A stretch of 30,447 bases of DNA from a virus: positions 1 to 30,447 of the IMG/VR virus record IMGVR_UViG_3300042372_000264; one strand, written 5' to 3'. Shown here one piece after another: positions 24,515 to 29,041 of this stretch. Both the position numbers and the translations under genes were made by a program. The first letter of the stretch is position 1. Every line of letters starts with the position of its first letter. The notes under the pieces are model-generated. The model did not search any database. It saw only the letters and a list, made by a program, of their open reading frames with translations, and was not told the DNA's origin.

Positions 24515-24633
24515 ACATTGTAAGTTAAGTAATTAACTAGCTTTTTAAAAACTTAGTAGCTGTACAAAACGCGCGTTAAGTGTGCGCATACACACTTAAT
24601 GTTTATATAACCCGCACAAAAAAGGGGATTACT

Positions 24634-25053
24634 ATGCAAATTGAAAATATTACTGTTAATAGCATTGCTAACAATAGCGCAAAATTAGTGCAATGCGTGG
24701 GCGTTAGCACGCACGAAAAAGCGTCAATCGGTATTAAGATACGCTTTAGCGGCAAGCCCGATAGTAGTGCAAGAATTAGCACGCTAATTAACACTAAATT
24801 GCATAAGGGTATTACGTTTTGCAATATAAACGTGCAATGCAGTGAATTGCAAGCCGCACTATTATTGCGCGAATACTTGCAAGCAATAAACGTGCAAGAA
24901 AAAACACTTGATTTAATACCTACGCACGACATTGATGCAGTAACGGTATTTATAAACAAGTTTAGCACTACTGAACAAGATAACGCACGACAAGCGTGCA
25001 ATGACAATAACATACAAATTGTGGAAAACAGTTTAAAAACTGAATACGCATAA
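24634..25053 (+). CDS. Early hypothetical protein, 139 aa
   Basis: ATG 24634 follows AAGGGG (24622-24627); an upstream in-frame GTG at 24580 lies in the leader hairpin and is rejected. The product (MQIENITVNSIANNSAKLVQ, IGIKIRFSGKPDSSARISTL, ELQAALLLREYLQAINV) looks like an alpha/beta globular protein with no motif I know. It is a self-contained unit: promoter at 24487, leader hairpins, gene, terminator at 25065. It is the only convincing rightward gene in the early region. The opposite-strand reading frame over the same bases lacks these signals. Confidence 0.75.
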   Translation: MQIENITVNSIANNSAKLVQCVGVSTHEKASIGIKIRFSGKPDSSARISTLINTKLHKGITFCNINVQCSELQAALLLREYLQAINVQEKTLDLIPTHDIDAVTVFINKFSTTEQDNARQACNDNNIQIVENSLKTEYA

Positions 25054-25064
25054 AGCACAAAAAG

Positions 25065-25094
25065 AGTGCAATCCGAAAGGGTTGCACTTTTTTA
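25065..25094 (+). terminator. Strong intrinsic terminator
   Basis: AGTGCAATCC / GGGTTGCACT form a 10-bp stem (one G-U) with a GAAA tetraloop followed by TTTTTT, 12 bases after the stop of the 139-aa gene. Confidence 0.92.
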
Positions 25095-25108
25095 TTTATT
25101 TATTTTAC

Positions 25109-25137
25109 TTTACATTGCACAATAAACGTGCTATAAT
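25109..25137 (+). promoter_or_regulatory. Sigma70-type promoter facing right into a hairpin-rich segment
   Basis: TTTACA, 17 bases and TATAAT stand immediately after the terminator. No rightward ORF follows; the transcript would begin with stem-loops (25153-25197) and then run antisense to the 33-aa gene at 25256-25357. Confidence 0.75.
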
Positions 25138-25152
25138 ATACATATATCCGCT

Positions 25153-25197
25153 CCGCTATCAGCGGGGCCACCGGCCCATCCGGTACGCTAAAAGCGT
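25153..25197 (+). ncRNA. Three consecutive stem-loops at the start of a rightward transcript
   Basis: CCGCT-ATC-AGCGG (25153-25165), GGGCC-ACC-GGCCC (25165-25177) and ACGCT-AAA-AGCGT (25185-25197) are compact GC-rich hairpins unusual in this AT-rich DNA. They begin about ten bases after the expected transcription start. The first overlaps an AGCGGGGCC box (25161-25169). A small or antisense RNA is plausible. Bases 25198-25255 show nothing further. Confidence 0.45.
25161..25169 (+). repeat. AGCGGGGCC box, copy 1
   Basis: First of eight copies of this GC-rich word in 4.9 kb. Here it is part of the hairpin cluster rather than next to a gene end. Confidence 0.8.
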
Positions 25198-25255
25198 TAC
25201 CCACTTACCTCAGCTTACCAAACCTCTCCATATACAATCAACTCACTCCGTTCGT

Positions 25256-25357
25256 CTATAAACCTCTAAGCTCTTTCCATCGCTTAACCTTTTGCGCCAT
25301 ACGCGCCGCCTGTTCACCGGGTGTCATCATTACACGCAATTTGGTTGCGCTGGACAT
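25256..25357 (-). CDS. Short basic protein, 33 aa
   Basis: ATG 25357 on the - strand encodes MSSATKLRVMMTPGEQAARM followed by AQKVKRWKELRGL. The amphipathic, basic helix and a good promoter (25418-25446) suggest a real small gene. There is no GGAG or AGCGTG box in front of the ATG, unlike its neighbours, so the start is less certain. It lies opposite the rightward promoter at 25109. Function is unknown. Confidence 0.55.
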   Translation of the reverse strand: MSSATKLRVMMTPGEQAARMAQKVKRWKELRGL

Positions 25358-25417
25358 ATTGTACTTGTGTAATTTGTGTGTTAGCATAGTTATTATATGT
25401 TGTTGTTAAAAAAATAT

Positions 25418-25446
25418 ATTATAGCATTGCGTGTAACACAATGCAA
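25418..25446 (-). promoter_or_regulatory. Sigma70-type early promoter, leftward
   Basis: On the - strand TTGCAT (25441-25446), 17 bases, TATAAT (25418-25423). It would drive the 33-aa gene with a leader of about 50 bases. Confidence 0.78.
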
Positions 25447-25493
25447 GCATTTTTTTAATTAATGTATCCGATGGAGGCGAAGCCGACATGTAT

Positions 25494-25523
25494 ATTATAC
25501 CACCTTTCCCCACCACCTGTCAA
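25494..25523 (-). promoter_or_regulatory. Consensus TTGACA promoter, leftward
   Basis: TTGACA (25518-25523), 18 bases, TATAAT (25494-25499) on the - strand. The exact -35 hexamer and a G-rich spacer differ from the TTGCNN type used by other units. Confidence 0.72.
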
Positions 25524-25534
25524 CCCCTAAATAG

Positions 25535-25548
25535 TTACAGCGGGGCCT
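25535..25548 (+). repeat. TTACAGCGGGGCCT direct repeat, copy 2 of the box family
   Basis: Identical over 14 bp to the copies at 25779 and 26017, and preceded like the 25779 copy by CCTAAATA. It lies between two leftward promoters; CCCCGGGG follows and can pair with it. The segment 25549-25778 has no gene I can support; it holds a promoter, TTGCATTGCATTGC, and the stem AACGCG / CGCGTT (25683-25703). Confidence 0.85.
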
Positions 25549-25570
25549 GAATCCCCGGGGCTATAGTTAT

Positions 25571-25599
25571 ATTATACTACCTCTAAGATGGTATGTCAA
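25571..25599 (-). promoter_or_regulatory. Perfect consensus promoter TTGACA-17-TATAAT, leftward
   Basis: Both hexamers are exact (-35 at 25594-25599, -10 at 25571-25576 on the - strand). This is the strongest promoter by sequence in the window. No ORF lies within 150 bases downstream, so it may drive an RNA or the 33-aa gene from a distance. Confidence 0.82.
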
Positions 25600-25778
25600 G
25601 TTCTTTTTTCCATTAAAAAATTTGCGCTGTAAGCGTTTAAAATTTTGTACTGCTATAGTTGCATTGCATTGCTTAGTATATAAACGCGCATTGTGTCCGC
25701 GTTAAAACGCAAATTTTAGCATTGCAAATTGTACTTGCTAAACGTATTTTTTAAAAACAAGTAGCAATCCTAAATACC

Positions 25779-25792
25779 TTACAGCGGGGCCT
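25779..25792 (+). repeat. TTACAGCGGGGCCT direct repeat, left flank of the structured RNA segment
   Basis: Exact 14-bp copy paired with 26017-26030; the two bracket a 224-bp segment. Preceded by CCTAAATA at 25769-25776, a possible late-type -10 element on the + strand. Confidence 0.88.
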
Positions 25793-25802
25793 GCTGATAC
25801 GC

Positions 25803-26002
25803 AGGTGGCAGATGGATACAACTATATGTCTCCGGTATCCTGGTGGTTCGGTTATTCAGAGCATTCAAGACCATGATGACCGGTTAACCGATCTAATATG
25901 CGAGACAAGGGGAAGCCCGGTCCATCGCATAATGGATTACGGGCTAAGGGACTACCTATGAAAATTGGTCGGTGAGCAAATTCTACAACCATCTGCCCAC
26001 CT
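25803..26002 (+). ncRNA. Candidate structured RNA, about 200 nt, pseudoknotted, unassigned
   Basis: A GC-richer island without ORF. AGGTGG-CAGATGG (25803-25815) pairs with CCATCTG-C-CCACCT (25989-26002), a 13-bp closing stem with one bulged C. Inside are TATGCGA/TCGCATA (25897-25903 with 25925-25931) whose loop contains AGCCCG (25914-25919) complementary to CGGGCT (25940-25945), an H-type pseudoknot. GGTGGTTC (25842-25849) pairs with GGACTACC (25949-25956). ACCGATC (25887-25893) or CGGTTA/TAACCG compete nearby. The GGTGGTTC and ACCGATC helices need G-U pairs that work only if the + strand is transcribed. I could not match it to a tRNA, tmRNA, RNase P RNA or group I intron. Confidence 0.6.
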
Positions 26003-26016
26003 AGGTCTTTAGTCTT

Positions 26017-26030
26017 TTACAGCGGGGCCT
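26017..26030 (+). repeat. TTACAGCGGGGCCT direct repeat, right flank of the structured RNA segment
   Basis: Exact copy of 25779-25792. It sits 12 bases beyond the stop of the 25-aa gene, so on the - strand it directly follows that gene. Confidence 0.88.
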
Positions 26031-26041
26031 TTCTGCAGGTC

Positions 26042-26119
26042 TTATTTCTTGTTGCGTCTTAACACTCGGCGACATGCAATTTTTTTGCTAGTGGTAGCGC
26101 GGTCGGATCTTCTTGCCAT
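26042..26119 (-). CDS. Very basic 25-aa protein
   Basis: ATG 26119 has GGAG six bases upstream and a promoter at 26154-26182. The product MARRSDRATTSKKIACRRVL plus RRNKK has 11 Arg/Lys in 25 residues, suggesting nucleic-acid or ribosome binding. It is too short for homology calls, but promoter, leader, ribosome site and stop are all in order. The direct repeat and the structured RNA segment follow its stop. Confidence 0.65.
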   Translation of the reverse strand: MARRSDRATTSKKIACRRVLRRNKK

Positions 26120-26153
26120 CTTGTTCTCCTGTGTAGTTACTTAACTTGCATAT

Positions 26154-26182
26154 AGTATAACACAATGCTACACTATATGCAA
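26154..26182 (-). promoter_or_regulatory. Early promoter within a 12-bp inverted repeat
   Basis: TTGCAT (26177-26182), 17 bases, TATACT (26154-26159) on the - strand. CTTGCATATAGT / ACTATATGCAAG form a perfect 12-bp dyad with a 15-bp centre, so both promoter elements lie in the arms, as if a dimeric repressor could cover them. Confidence 0.78.
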
Positions 26183-26195
26183 GCGTTATTTATTA

Positions 26196-26372
26196 CTATT
26201 TTATCAGCGCGTCAAACGCTCCGCAAAACCCTGCAAACGCTATTGTTATCGGAGTTGCCAAGAGCATCCACATTGTCGCGTCCACCATGAAGTTCATTAC
26301 TCCATATTGTGTGTTGCGTGCTTGCGCTTGTTTGTTTAAAAAATTAGTAACTGTTTGTTGTTTAGTTTGCAT
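26196..26372 (-). CDS. Small single-pass membrane protein, 58 aa
   Basis: ATG 26372 gives MQTKQQTVTNFLNKQAQARN then a hydrophobic stretch at about residues 27-54 (MVDATMWMLLATPITIAFAG), long enough for one membrane helix. The start is preceded by ACAGCGTGC, the same box that stands before other early genes. Earlier in-frame ATGs lie in the leader region and are rejected. A role at the host membrane (for example superinfection or lysis control) is possible but unproven. Confidence 0.7.
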   Translation of the reverse strand: MQTKQQTVTNFLNKQAQARNTQYGVMNFMVDATMWMLLATPITIAFAGFCGAFDALIK

Positions 26373-26408
26373 AGTAGTTTGCACGCTGTAGTTGTTTAAG
26401 TAGTGCAT

Positions 26409-26437
26409 AGTATAGCACAATGCTATACTATGCGCAA
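26409..26437 (-). promoter_or_regulatory. Early promoter, leftward
   Basis: TTGCGC (26432-26437), 17 bases, TATACT (26409-26414) on the - strand; the flanks GCATAGTATAGC / GCTATACTATGC are again an inverted repeat. Confidence 0.78.
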
Positions 26438-26453
26438 GTGTTATTTTAAGTTA

Positions 26454-26801
26454 TTACAACCCCGAGCCGCATAAGCAGTTATACACAAACTCAGCGTCCT
26501 GTAATGCCACGTTGTTTATGTAATCCACTAAGTCCTTATGCTCCTCTACTTCCTCTATAAACGCGTGTACCGCAGCATCATCGTTCCACAAGTCCTCATG
26601 TGCATTGTAGTGTGTATTATATATTGTTACTATTTTTGCAATAATGTGCACCGGATGCTCAGTTGTGCCCCACTCCTCCGCATAGCCCTCGTCCGCCAAC
26701 ATAAACACTACACTTGTTATGCTGGGTGTTAGCGGGTACTTGCTTGTGTTAGCGTTATTTGTGTTAATTTTGTTTGTTGTTGCTGTAGTTAAATTTTGCA
26801 T
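26454..26801 (-). CDS. Early acidic protein, paralog 1 of 3
   Basis: The 115-aa product starts MQNLTTATTNKINTNNANTS (low-complexity Thr/Asn/Lys tail) followed by an acidic helical domain: FMLADEGYAEEWGTTEHPVHI, DLWNDDAAVHAFIEEVEEH, LVDYINNVALQDAEFVYNCL and a CLCGSGL end. It is about 90% identical to the gene at 28004 and about 60% to that at 28514. ATG 26801 is preceded by ACAGCGTGC rather than a Shine-Dalgarno; an in-frame GTG at 26810 lies in that box. No known domain. High acidity and duplication are typical of host-takeover or DNA-mimic proteins, but that is inference. Confidence 0.78.
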   Translation of the reverse strand: MQNLTTATTNKINTNNANTSKYPLTPSITSVVFMLADEGYAEEWGTTEHPVHIIAKIVTIYNTHYNAHEDLWNDDAAVHAFIEEVEEHKDLVDYINNVALQDAEFVYNCLCGSGL

Positions 26802-26856
26802 AATAAGCACGCTGTAGTAGTGTTAACAGTTAAGCGTTATTGCTTAACTTGTGCAT

Positions 26857-26885
26857 AGTATAACAAACTAGTTTGCTATTGTAAA
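26857..26885 (-). promoter_or_regulatory. Early promoter with downstream stem-loop
   Basis: TTTACA (26880-26885), 17 bases, TATACT (26857-26862) on the - strand. The transcript starts with AGTTAAGC / GCTTAACT (26828-26849), an 8-bp stem-loop, followed by GTTAACACTACTACAGCGTGC before the ATG. Confidence 0.82.
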
Positions 26886-26909
26886 GCGTTTTTTTATTTT
26901 ATTTTTTGC

Positions 26910-26938
26910 TTGCATTTTACTTTTATTTGTGTTATACT
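26910..26938 (+). promoter_or_regulatory. Rightward promoter opposing the leftward genes
   Basis: TTGCAT, 17 bases, TATACT on the + strand. No rightward ORF follows; a hairpin (26948-26974) begins about ten bases downstream and the transcript would be antisense to the 65-aa gene. Confidence 0.65.
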
Positions 26939-26939
26939 A

Positions 26940-26974
26940 TATAATAAAGCTCGGGCATGCCTAACACCCGAGCT
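26940..26974 (-). terminator. Intrinsic terminator after the 65-aa gene
   Basis: AGCTCGGG / CCCGAGCT form an 8-bp stem; on the - strand TTTATTATAT follows. On the + strand the same hairpin lies at the start of an antisense transcript. Confidence 0.72.
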
Positions 26975-26997
26975 ATCTACAACCAACTACTTCACAC

Positions 26998-27195
26998 TTA
27001 TCTCATATCACTATCACCGGCTACGTCACAGCGTGTCGCGTAACCAGTAAGTACCGTTTCATTCAATCTATCTAGCAATCTTACTTCAACTGCCCGGGCG
27101 GCTTGGCACTCGGCTTCTGTTTGGTATATCAATGTGTTATCAATTTCCTGTGCCCCAATAAACATAAACACCTTTAACACATATAATTTTAACAT
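26998..27195 (-). CDS. Small, possibly exported protein, 65 aa
   Basis: ATG 27195 has GGAG eight bases upstream (27204-27207) within GGAGCGT. The product MLKLYVLKVFMFIGAQEIDN begins with a short hydrophobic stretch and contains two Cys (AECQAARAVEV and TRCDVAGDS), as in small exported phage proteins with one disulfide. The hydrophobic stretch is short for a standard signal peptide. A promoter (27249-27277) and a terminator (26940-26974) make it a single-gene unit. Confidence 0.68.
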   Translation of the reverse strand: MLKLYVLKVFMFIGAQEIDNTLIYQTEAECQAARAVEVRLLDRLNETVLTGYATRCDVAGDSDMR

Positions 27196-27248
27196 TTTAA
27201 ACGCTCCGGCTATTTGTTGTTAGTTAGCGTTATTGCTAACTTGTGCAT

Positions 27249-27277
27249 AGTATAGCAAACTATTAAACTATATGCAA
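27249..27277 (-). promoter_or_regulatory. Early promoter with downstream stem-loop
   Basis: TTGCAT (27272-27277), 17 bases, TATACT (27249-27254) on the - strand. AGTTAGC / GCTAACT (27222-27241) forms the leader stem-loop. Confidence 0.82.
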
Positions 27278-27292
27278 GTGTTTTGTTTTCGG

Positions 27293-27466
27293 TTAGTCCA
27301 CTAATGCACTTGCTCTAAGATCCACAAAGTTCGCATACTTCATTGTGTCTTTTGTTTCTCTGCGCTCACGTAACAATGCAGTCCGGGCACGCTCGACTTC
27401 TCTGCGGGTCTGTACACCAATTAGTCTTGCGCTCAACACTGCCGTATATTCTTGTACCGGTTTCAT
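27293..27466 (-). CDS. Small Arg-rich helical protein, 57 aa
   Basis: ATG 27466 has TAGGAG six bases upstream, a good ribosome site. The product MKPVQEYTAVLSARLIGVQT continues with an Arg/Glu helix (REVERARTALLRERRETKD) and ends YANFVDLRASALVD. It likely shares a transcript with the 99-aa gene 63 bases upstream, beyond a conserved hairpin. No family recognised. Confidence 0.7.
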   Translation of the reverse strand: MKPVQEYTAVLSARLIGVQTRREVERARTALLRERRETKDTMKYANFVDLRASALVD

Positions 27467-27503
27467 TCTATGCTCCTAATGGTTTCGAAAAGTCGTTGTT
27501 GTC

Positions 27504-27519
27504 AGCACGTCCATGTGCT
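27504..27519 (-). other. Intercistronic hairpin AGCAC-GTCCAT-GTGCT
   Basis: A 5-bp stem lies after the stop of the 99-aa gene. Its surroundings (CAGCACGTCCATGTGCTCTG and on through GTGTT) recur almost identically at 28487-28510 after a different gene, so the 3' segment is a shared module. No U-tract. Confidence 0.65.
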
Positions 27520-27529
27520 CTGTGTTGCC

Positions 27530-27829
27530 TTACAGTCCGTACATTTCAGCTACGCTGTTTGCCACACGTCCGTCGTTACCCCATTGTACTTTAATGCAAC
27601 CCGGATGTTCATTGCCCAGTGCTGCCAACTTAGCAAGTGCCAATTCCCAGTTGTTTAGTTTGTCTACTGTTTTCGGAGCGTCAGCACTTGTAAAGTAGTT
27701 AGCTGGTGGTACCTTACGTTCCGGAACATTGCTTTTACTTGTTTTCACTTTACCGCCTGCTTCCAAAAACGCTTGTACTGCATTGTTTGTTGCTGTGTTT
27801 TTTGCTTGTTTGTTTGTATTAGTAAACAT
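27530..27829 (-). CDS. Early protein with FLxxGGxxKT motif, 99 aa
   Basis: ATG 27829 (ACAGCGTGC box upstream) gives MFTNTNKQAKNTATNNAVQA then FLEAGGKVKTSKSNVPERK, NYFTSADAPKTVDKLNNWEL and a C-terminal globular part. The FL-xx-GG-x-(I/V)-K-T-(S/T)-K segment also occurs in the 88-aa gene at 29479, with a similar distance to a later Trp-E-x-A helix, so the two are distant relatives. The basic region might bind nucleic acid. Promoter at 27883-27911. Confidence 0.7.
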   Translation of the reverse strand: MFTNTNKQAKNTATNNAVQAFLEAGGKVKTSKSNVPERKVPPANYFTSADAPKTVDKLNNWELALAKLAALGNEHPGCIKVQWGNDGRVANSVAEMYGL

Positions 27830-27882
27830 AATTTGCACGCTGTAGTAGTGTTAACAGTTAGCGTTATTGCTAACTTGTACAT

Positions 27883-27911
27883 ATTATAGCAAACTAAGCA
27901 CAAGTTAGCAA
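27883..27911 (-). promoter_or_regulatory. Early promoter with downstream stem-loop
   Basis: TTGCTA (27906-27911), 17 bases, TATAAT (27883-27888) on the - strand. AGTTAGC / GCTAACT (27856-27875) is the leader stem-loop. Confidence 0.82.
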
Positions 27912-27946
27912 ATGGTATTTTTGAGTATTGTTTCCATTGTGTCCGC

Positions 27947-27994
27947 GCGTGTGTACACATAACAGCGGGGCCTATTCGGCACTTCCCTGTGCCG
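27947..27994 (+). repeat. GTGTACAC palindrome plus AGCGGGGCC box plus hairpin
   Basis: GTGTACAC is followed by an AGCGGGGCC box (27964-27972) and a perfect 6-bp hairpin CGGCAC-TTCCCT-GTGCCG (27977-27994). On the - strand this unit directly follows the stop of paralog 2. The same order of palindrome, box and hairpin recurs at 28457-28504. Confidence 0.82.
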
Positions 27995-28003
27995 TTGTAT
28001 CCG

Positions 28004-28345
28004 TTATAGTCCCGATCCGCATAAGCAGTTATACACAAACTCAGCATCCTGTAATGCCACATTGTTTATGTAATCCACTAAGTCCTCGTGCTCCTCTACT
28101 TCCTCTACAAACGCTTGTACCGCAGCATCATCGTTCCACAAGTCATCATGTGCTTCATAATGTCTGTTGTATATTGTTACCATTTGCGCAATTATATGCA
28201 CCGGATGTTCAGTAGTGCCCCACTCCTCCGCATAGTTCTCGTCCGCCAACATAAACACTGTACTTGTTACGCTGGGAGTTAGCGGGTACTTGCTTGTGTT
28301 TGCGTTTGCTGTGTTAATTTTTGTTGCTGTAGTAGTATTTTGCAT
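28004..28345 (-). CDS. Early acidic protein, paralog 2 of 3
   Basis: ATG 28345 gives a 113-aa product beginning MQNTTTATKINTANANTSKY. It is nearly identical to the 26454 gene from SKYPLTPS to the CLCGSGL end, with conservative changes (EEHEDLVDY for EEHKDLVDY). The longer in-frame extension upstream runs into the promoter and leader hairpin and is rejected. It keeps the AGCGTGC box before the ATG. Retention of two near-identical copies 1.5 kb apart points to recent duplication together with the regulatory cassette. Confidence 0.78.
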   Translation of the reverse strand: MQNTTTATKINTANANTSKYPLTPSVTSTVFMLADENYAEEWGTTEHPVHIIAQMVTIYNRHYEAHDDLWNDDAAVQAFVEEVEEHEDLVDYINNVALQDAEFVYNCLCGSGL

Positions 28346-28393
28346 AGTTAGCACGCTGTAGTTATAAGTTAGCTTAATTGCTAACTTGTACAT

Positions 28394-28421
28394 ATTATAG
28401 CACGTTTAAACATTTTGTAAA
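28394..28421 (-). promoter_or_regulatory. Early promoter with downstream stem-loop
   Basis: TTTACA (28416-28421), 16 bases containing GTTTAAAC, TATAAT (28394-28399) on the - strand. The leader carries AAGTTAGC / GCTAACTT in a variant stem-loop. Confidence 0.8.
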
Positions 28422-28456
28422 GCGTTTTTTTAAGTTTTGTTTTCGCTGTTACCATA

Positions 28457-28504
28457 CGCGTGTACACATAGCAGCGGGGCCTTTCCGAGCACGTCCATGT
28501 GCTC
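28457..28504 (+). repeat. GTGTACAC palindrome plus AGCGGGGCC box plus hairpin
   Basis: Same arrangement as at 27947: CGCGTGTACACATA, box at 28473-28481, then GAGCAC-GTCCAT-GTGCTC (28487-28504). It directly follows, on the - strand, the stop of paralog 3. Confidence 0.82.
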
Positions 28505-28513
28505 TGTGTTATC

Positions 28514-28861
28514 TTACAAGCCCGAGCAACATAAGCAATCATACACAAACACTGTGTTCTGTAATGCCACATTGTTTATGTAATCCACTAACTTCGCATT
28601 GTCCTCAACTTCCTCTATACACGCTTGCATCGCAGCATCATCGTTCCACAAGTCATCATGTGCTTCGTAATGTCTGTTGTATATCTCTGCTATCTTTAAT
28701 ACTATGTGTGTCGGATGTGTCGTTGTGCTCCACTCCTCCGCAAAGCTCGCATCCGCCAACAGTGCCAGCACACTTGTTTTGCTCGGATAGTACCCGGGCA
28801 ATTTGCTTGTGTTTACGTTTTGTGTGTTAATTTTTGTTGCTGTAGTAGTATTAGTTTGCAT
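28514..28861 (-). CDS. Early acidic protein, paralog 3 of 3 (more diverged)
   Basis: ATG 28861 gives 115 aa beginning MQTNTTTATKINTQNVNTSK. It shares AEEWSTTTHPTHIV, IYNRHYEAHDDLWNDDAA, LVDYINNVALQ and FVYDCLCCSGL with the other two copies, but the region after SKLPGYYPSKTSVLALL differs. Cys replaces Gly in the terminal CLC motif (CLCCSGL). It has its own promoter (28917-28944), leader hairpin and AGCGTGC box. Confidence 0.78.
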   Translation of the reverse strand: MQTNTTTATKINTQNVNTSKLPGYYPSKTSVLALLADASFAEEWSTTTHPTHIVLKIAEIYNRHYEAHDDLWNDDAAMQACIEEVEDNAKLVDYINNVALQNTVFVYDCLCCSGL

Positions 28862-28916
28862 AATAAGCACGCTGTAGTAGTGTTAACAGTTAAGCGTTAT
28901 TGCTTAACTTGTACAT

Positions 28917-28944
28917 AGTATAACACGTTTAAACATTTTGTAAA
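28917..28944 (-). promoter_or_regulatory. Early promoter with downstream stem-loop
   Basis: TTTACA (28939-28944), 16 bases containing GTTTAAAC, TATACT (28917-28922) on the - strand. The leader repeats the AGTTAAGC / GCTTAACT stem-loop and GTTAACACTACTACAGCGTGC seen at 26857. Confidence 0.82.
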
Positions 28945-28977
28945 GCGGTATTTTAGAGTATTGTTTCCGACATAACC

Positions 28978-29029
28978 GGGGGGGGGGGTGGTCGGTCGGT
29001 CTGTCAGATTGCTTGGCACTTCCCTGTGC
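28978..29029 (+). repeat. Homopolymer of 11 G, GGTC repeats and a TTCCCT-loop hairpin
   Basis: Eleven consecutive G (28978-28988) are followed by TGGTCGGTCGGTC and then GCAC-TTCCCT-GTGC (29016-29029). The hairpin is the same type as at 27977. The G-tract stands where other units have the AGCGGGGCC box, so it may be a slipped or degenerate version. Bases 28945-29041 contain no gene. Confidence 0.75.
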
Positions 29030-29041
29030 TCGATATATCAG

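Noticed and set aside
24181-24600. Retron, diversity-generating retroelement or insertion sequence
   Set aside because: There is no reverse transcriptase or transposase reading frame in the window, and no target-site duplication around this segment.
24603-25058. 151-codon leftward ORF opposite the 139-aa gene
   Set aside because: It has no promoter or ribosome site of its own, is Cys/Leu/Ser-rich like a shadow frame, and the + strand frame has a promoter, leader, Shine-Dalgarno and terminator.
25803-26002. Group I intron, tmRNA, RNase P RNA or tRNA
   Set aside because: No interrupted gene on either side, no recognisable conserved core of those RNAs, and no TTCGANNC arm of a tRNA.
25161-26030. 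CRISPR-like array suggested by regularly repeated TTACAGCGGGGCCT
   Set aside because: Repeats are 14 bp with 224-230 bp between them and there are no cas genes; spacing and size do not fit CRISPR.
26948-26974. Rho-independent terminator on the + strand
   Set aside because: No U-tract follows on the + strand; the U-rich side lies on the - strand, so it was assigned to the leftward 65-aa gene.
27343-28918. Several rightward ORFs of 60-150 codons over the leftward early genes
   Set aside because: They are Cys/His/Ser-rich mirror frames of the paralogous leftward genes and lack ribosome sites.
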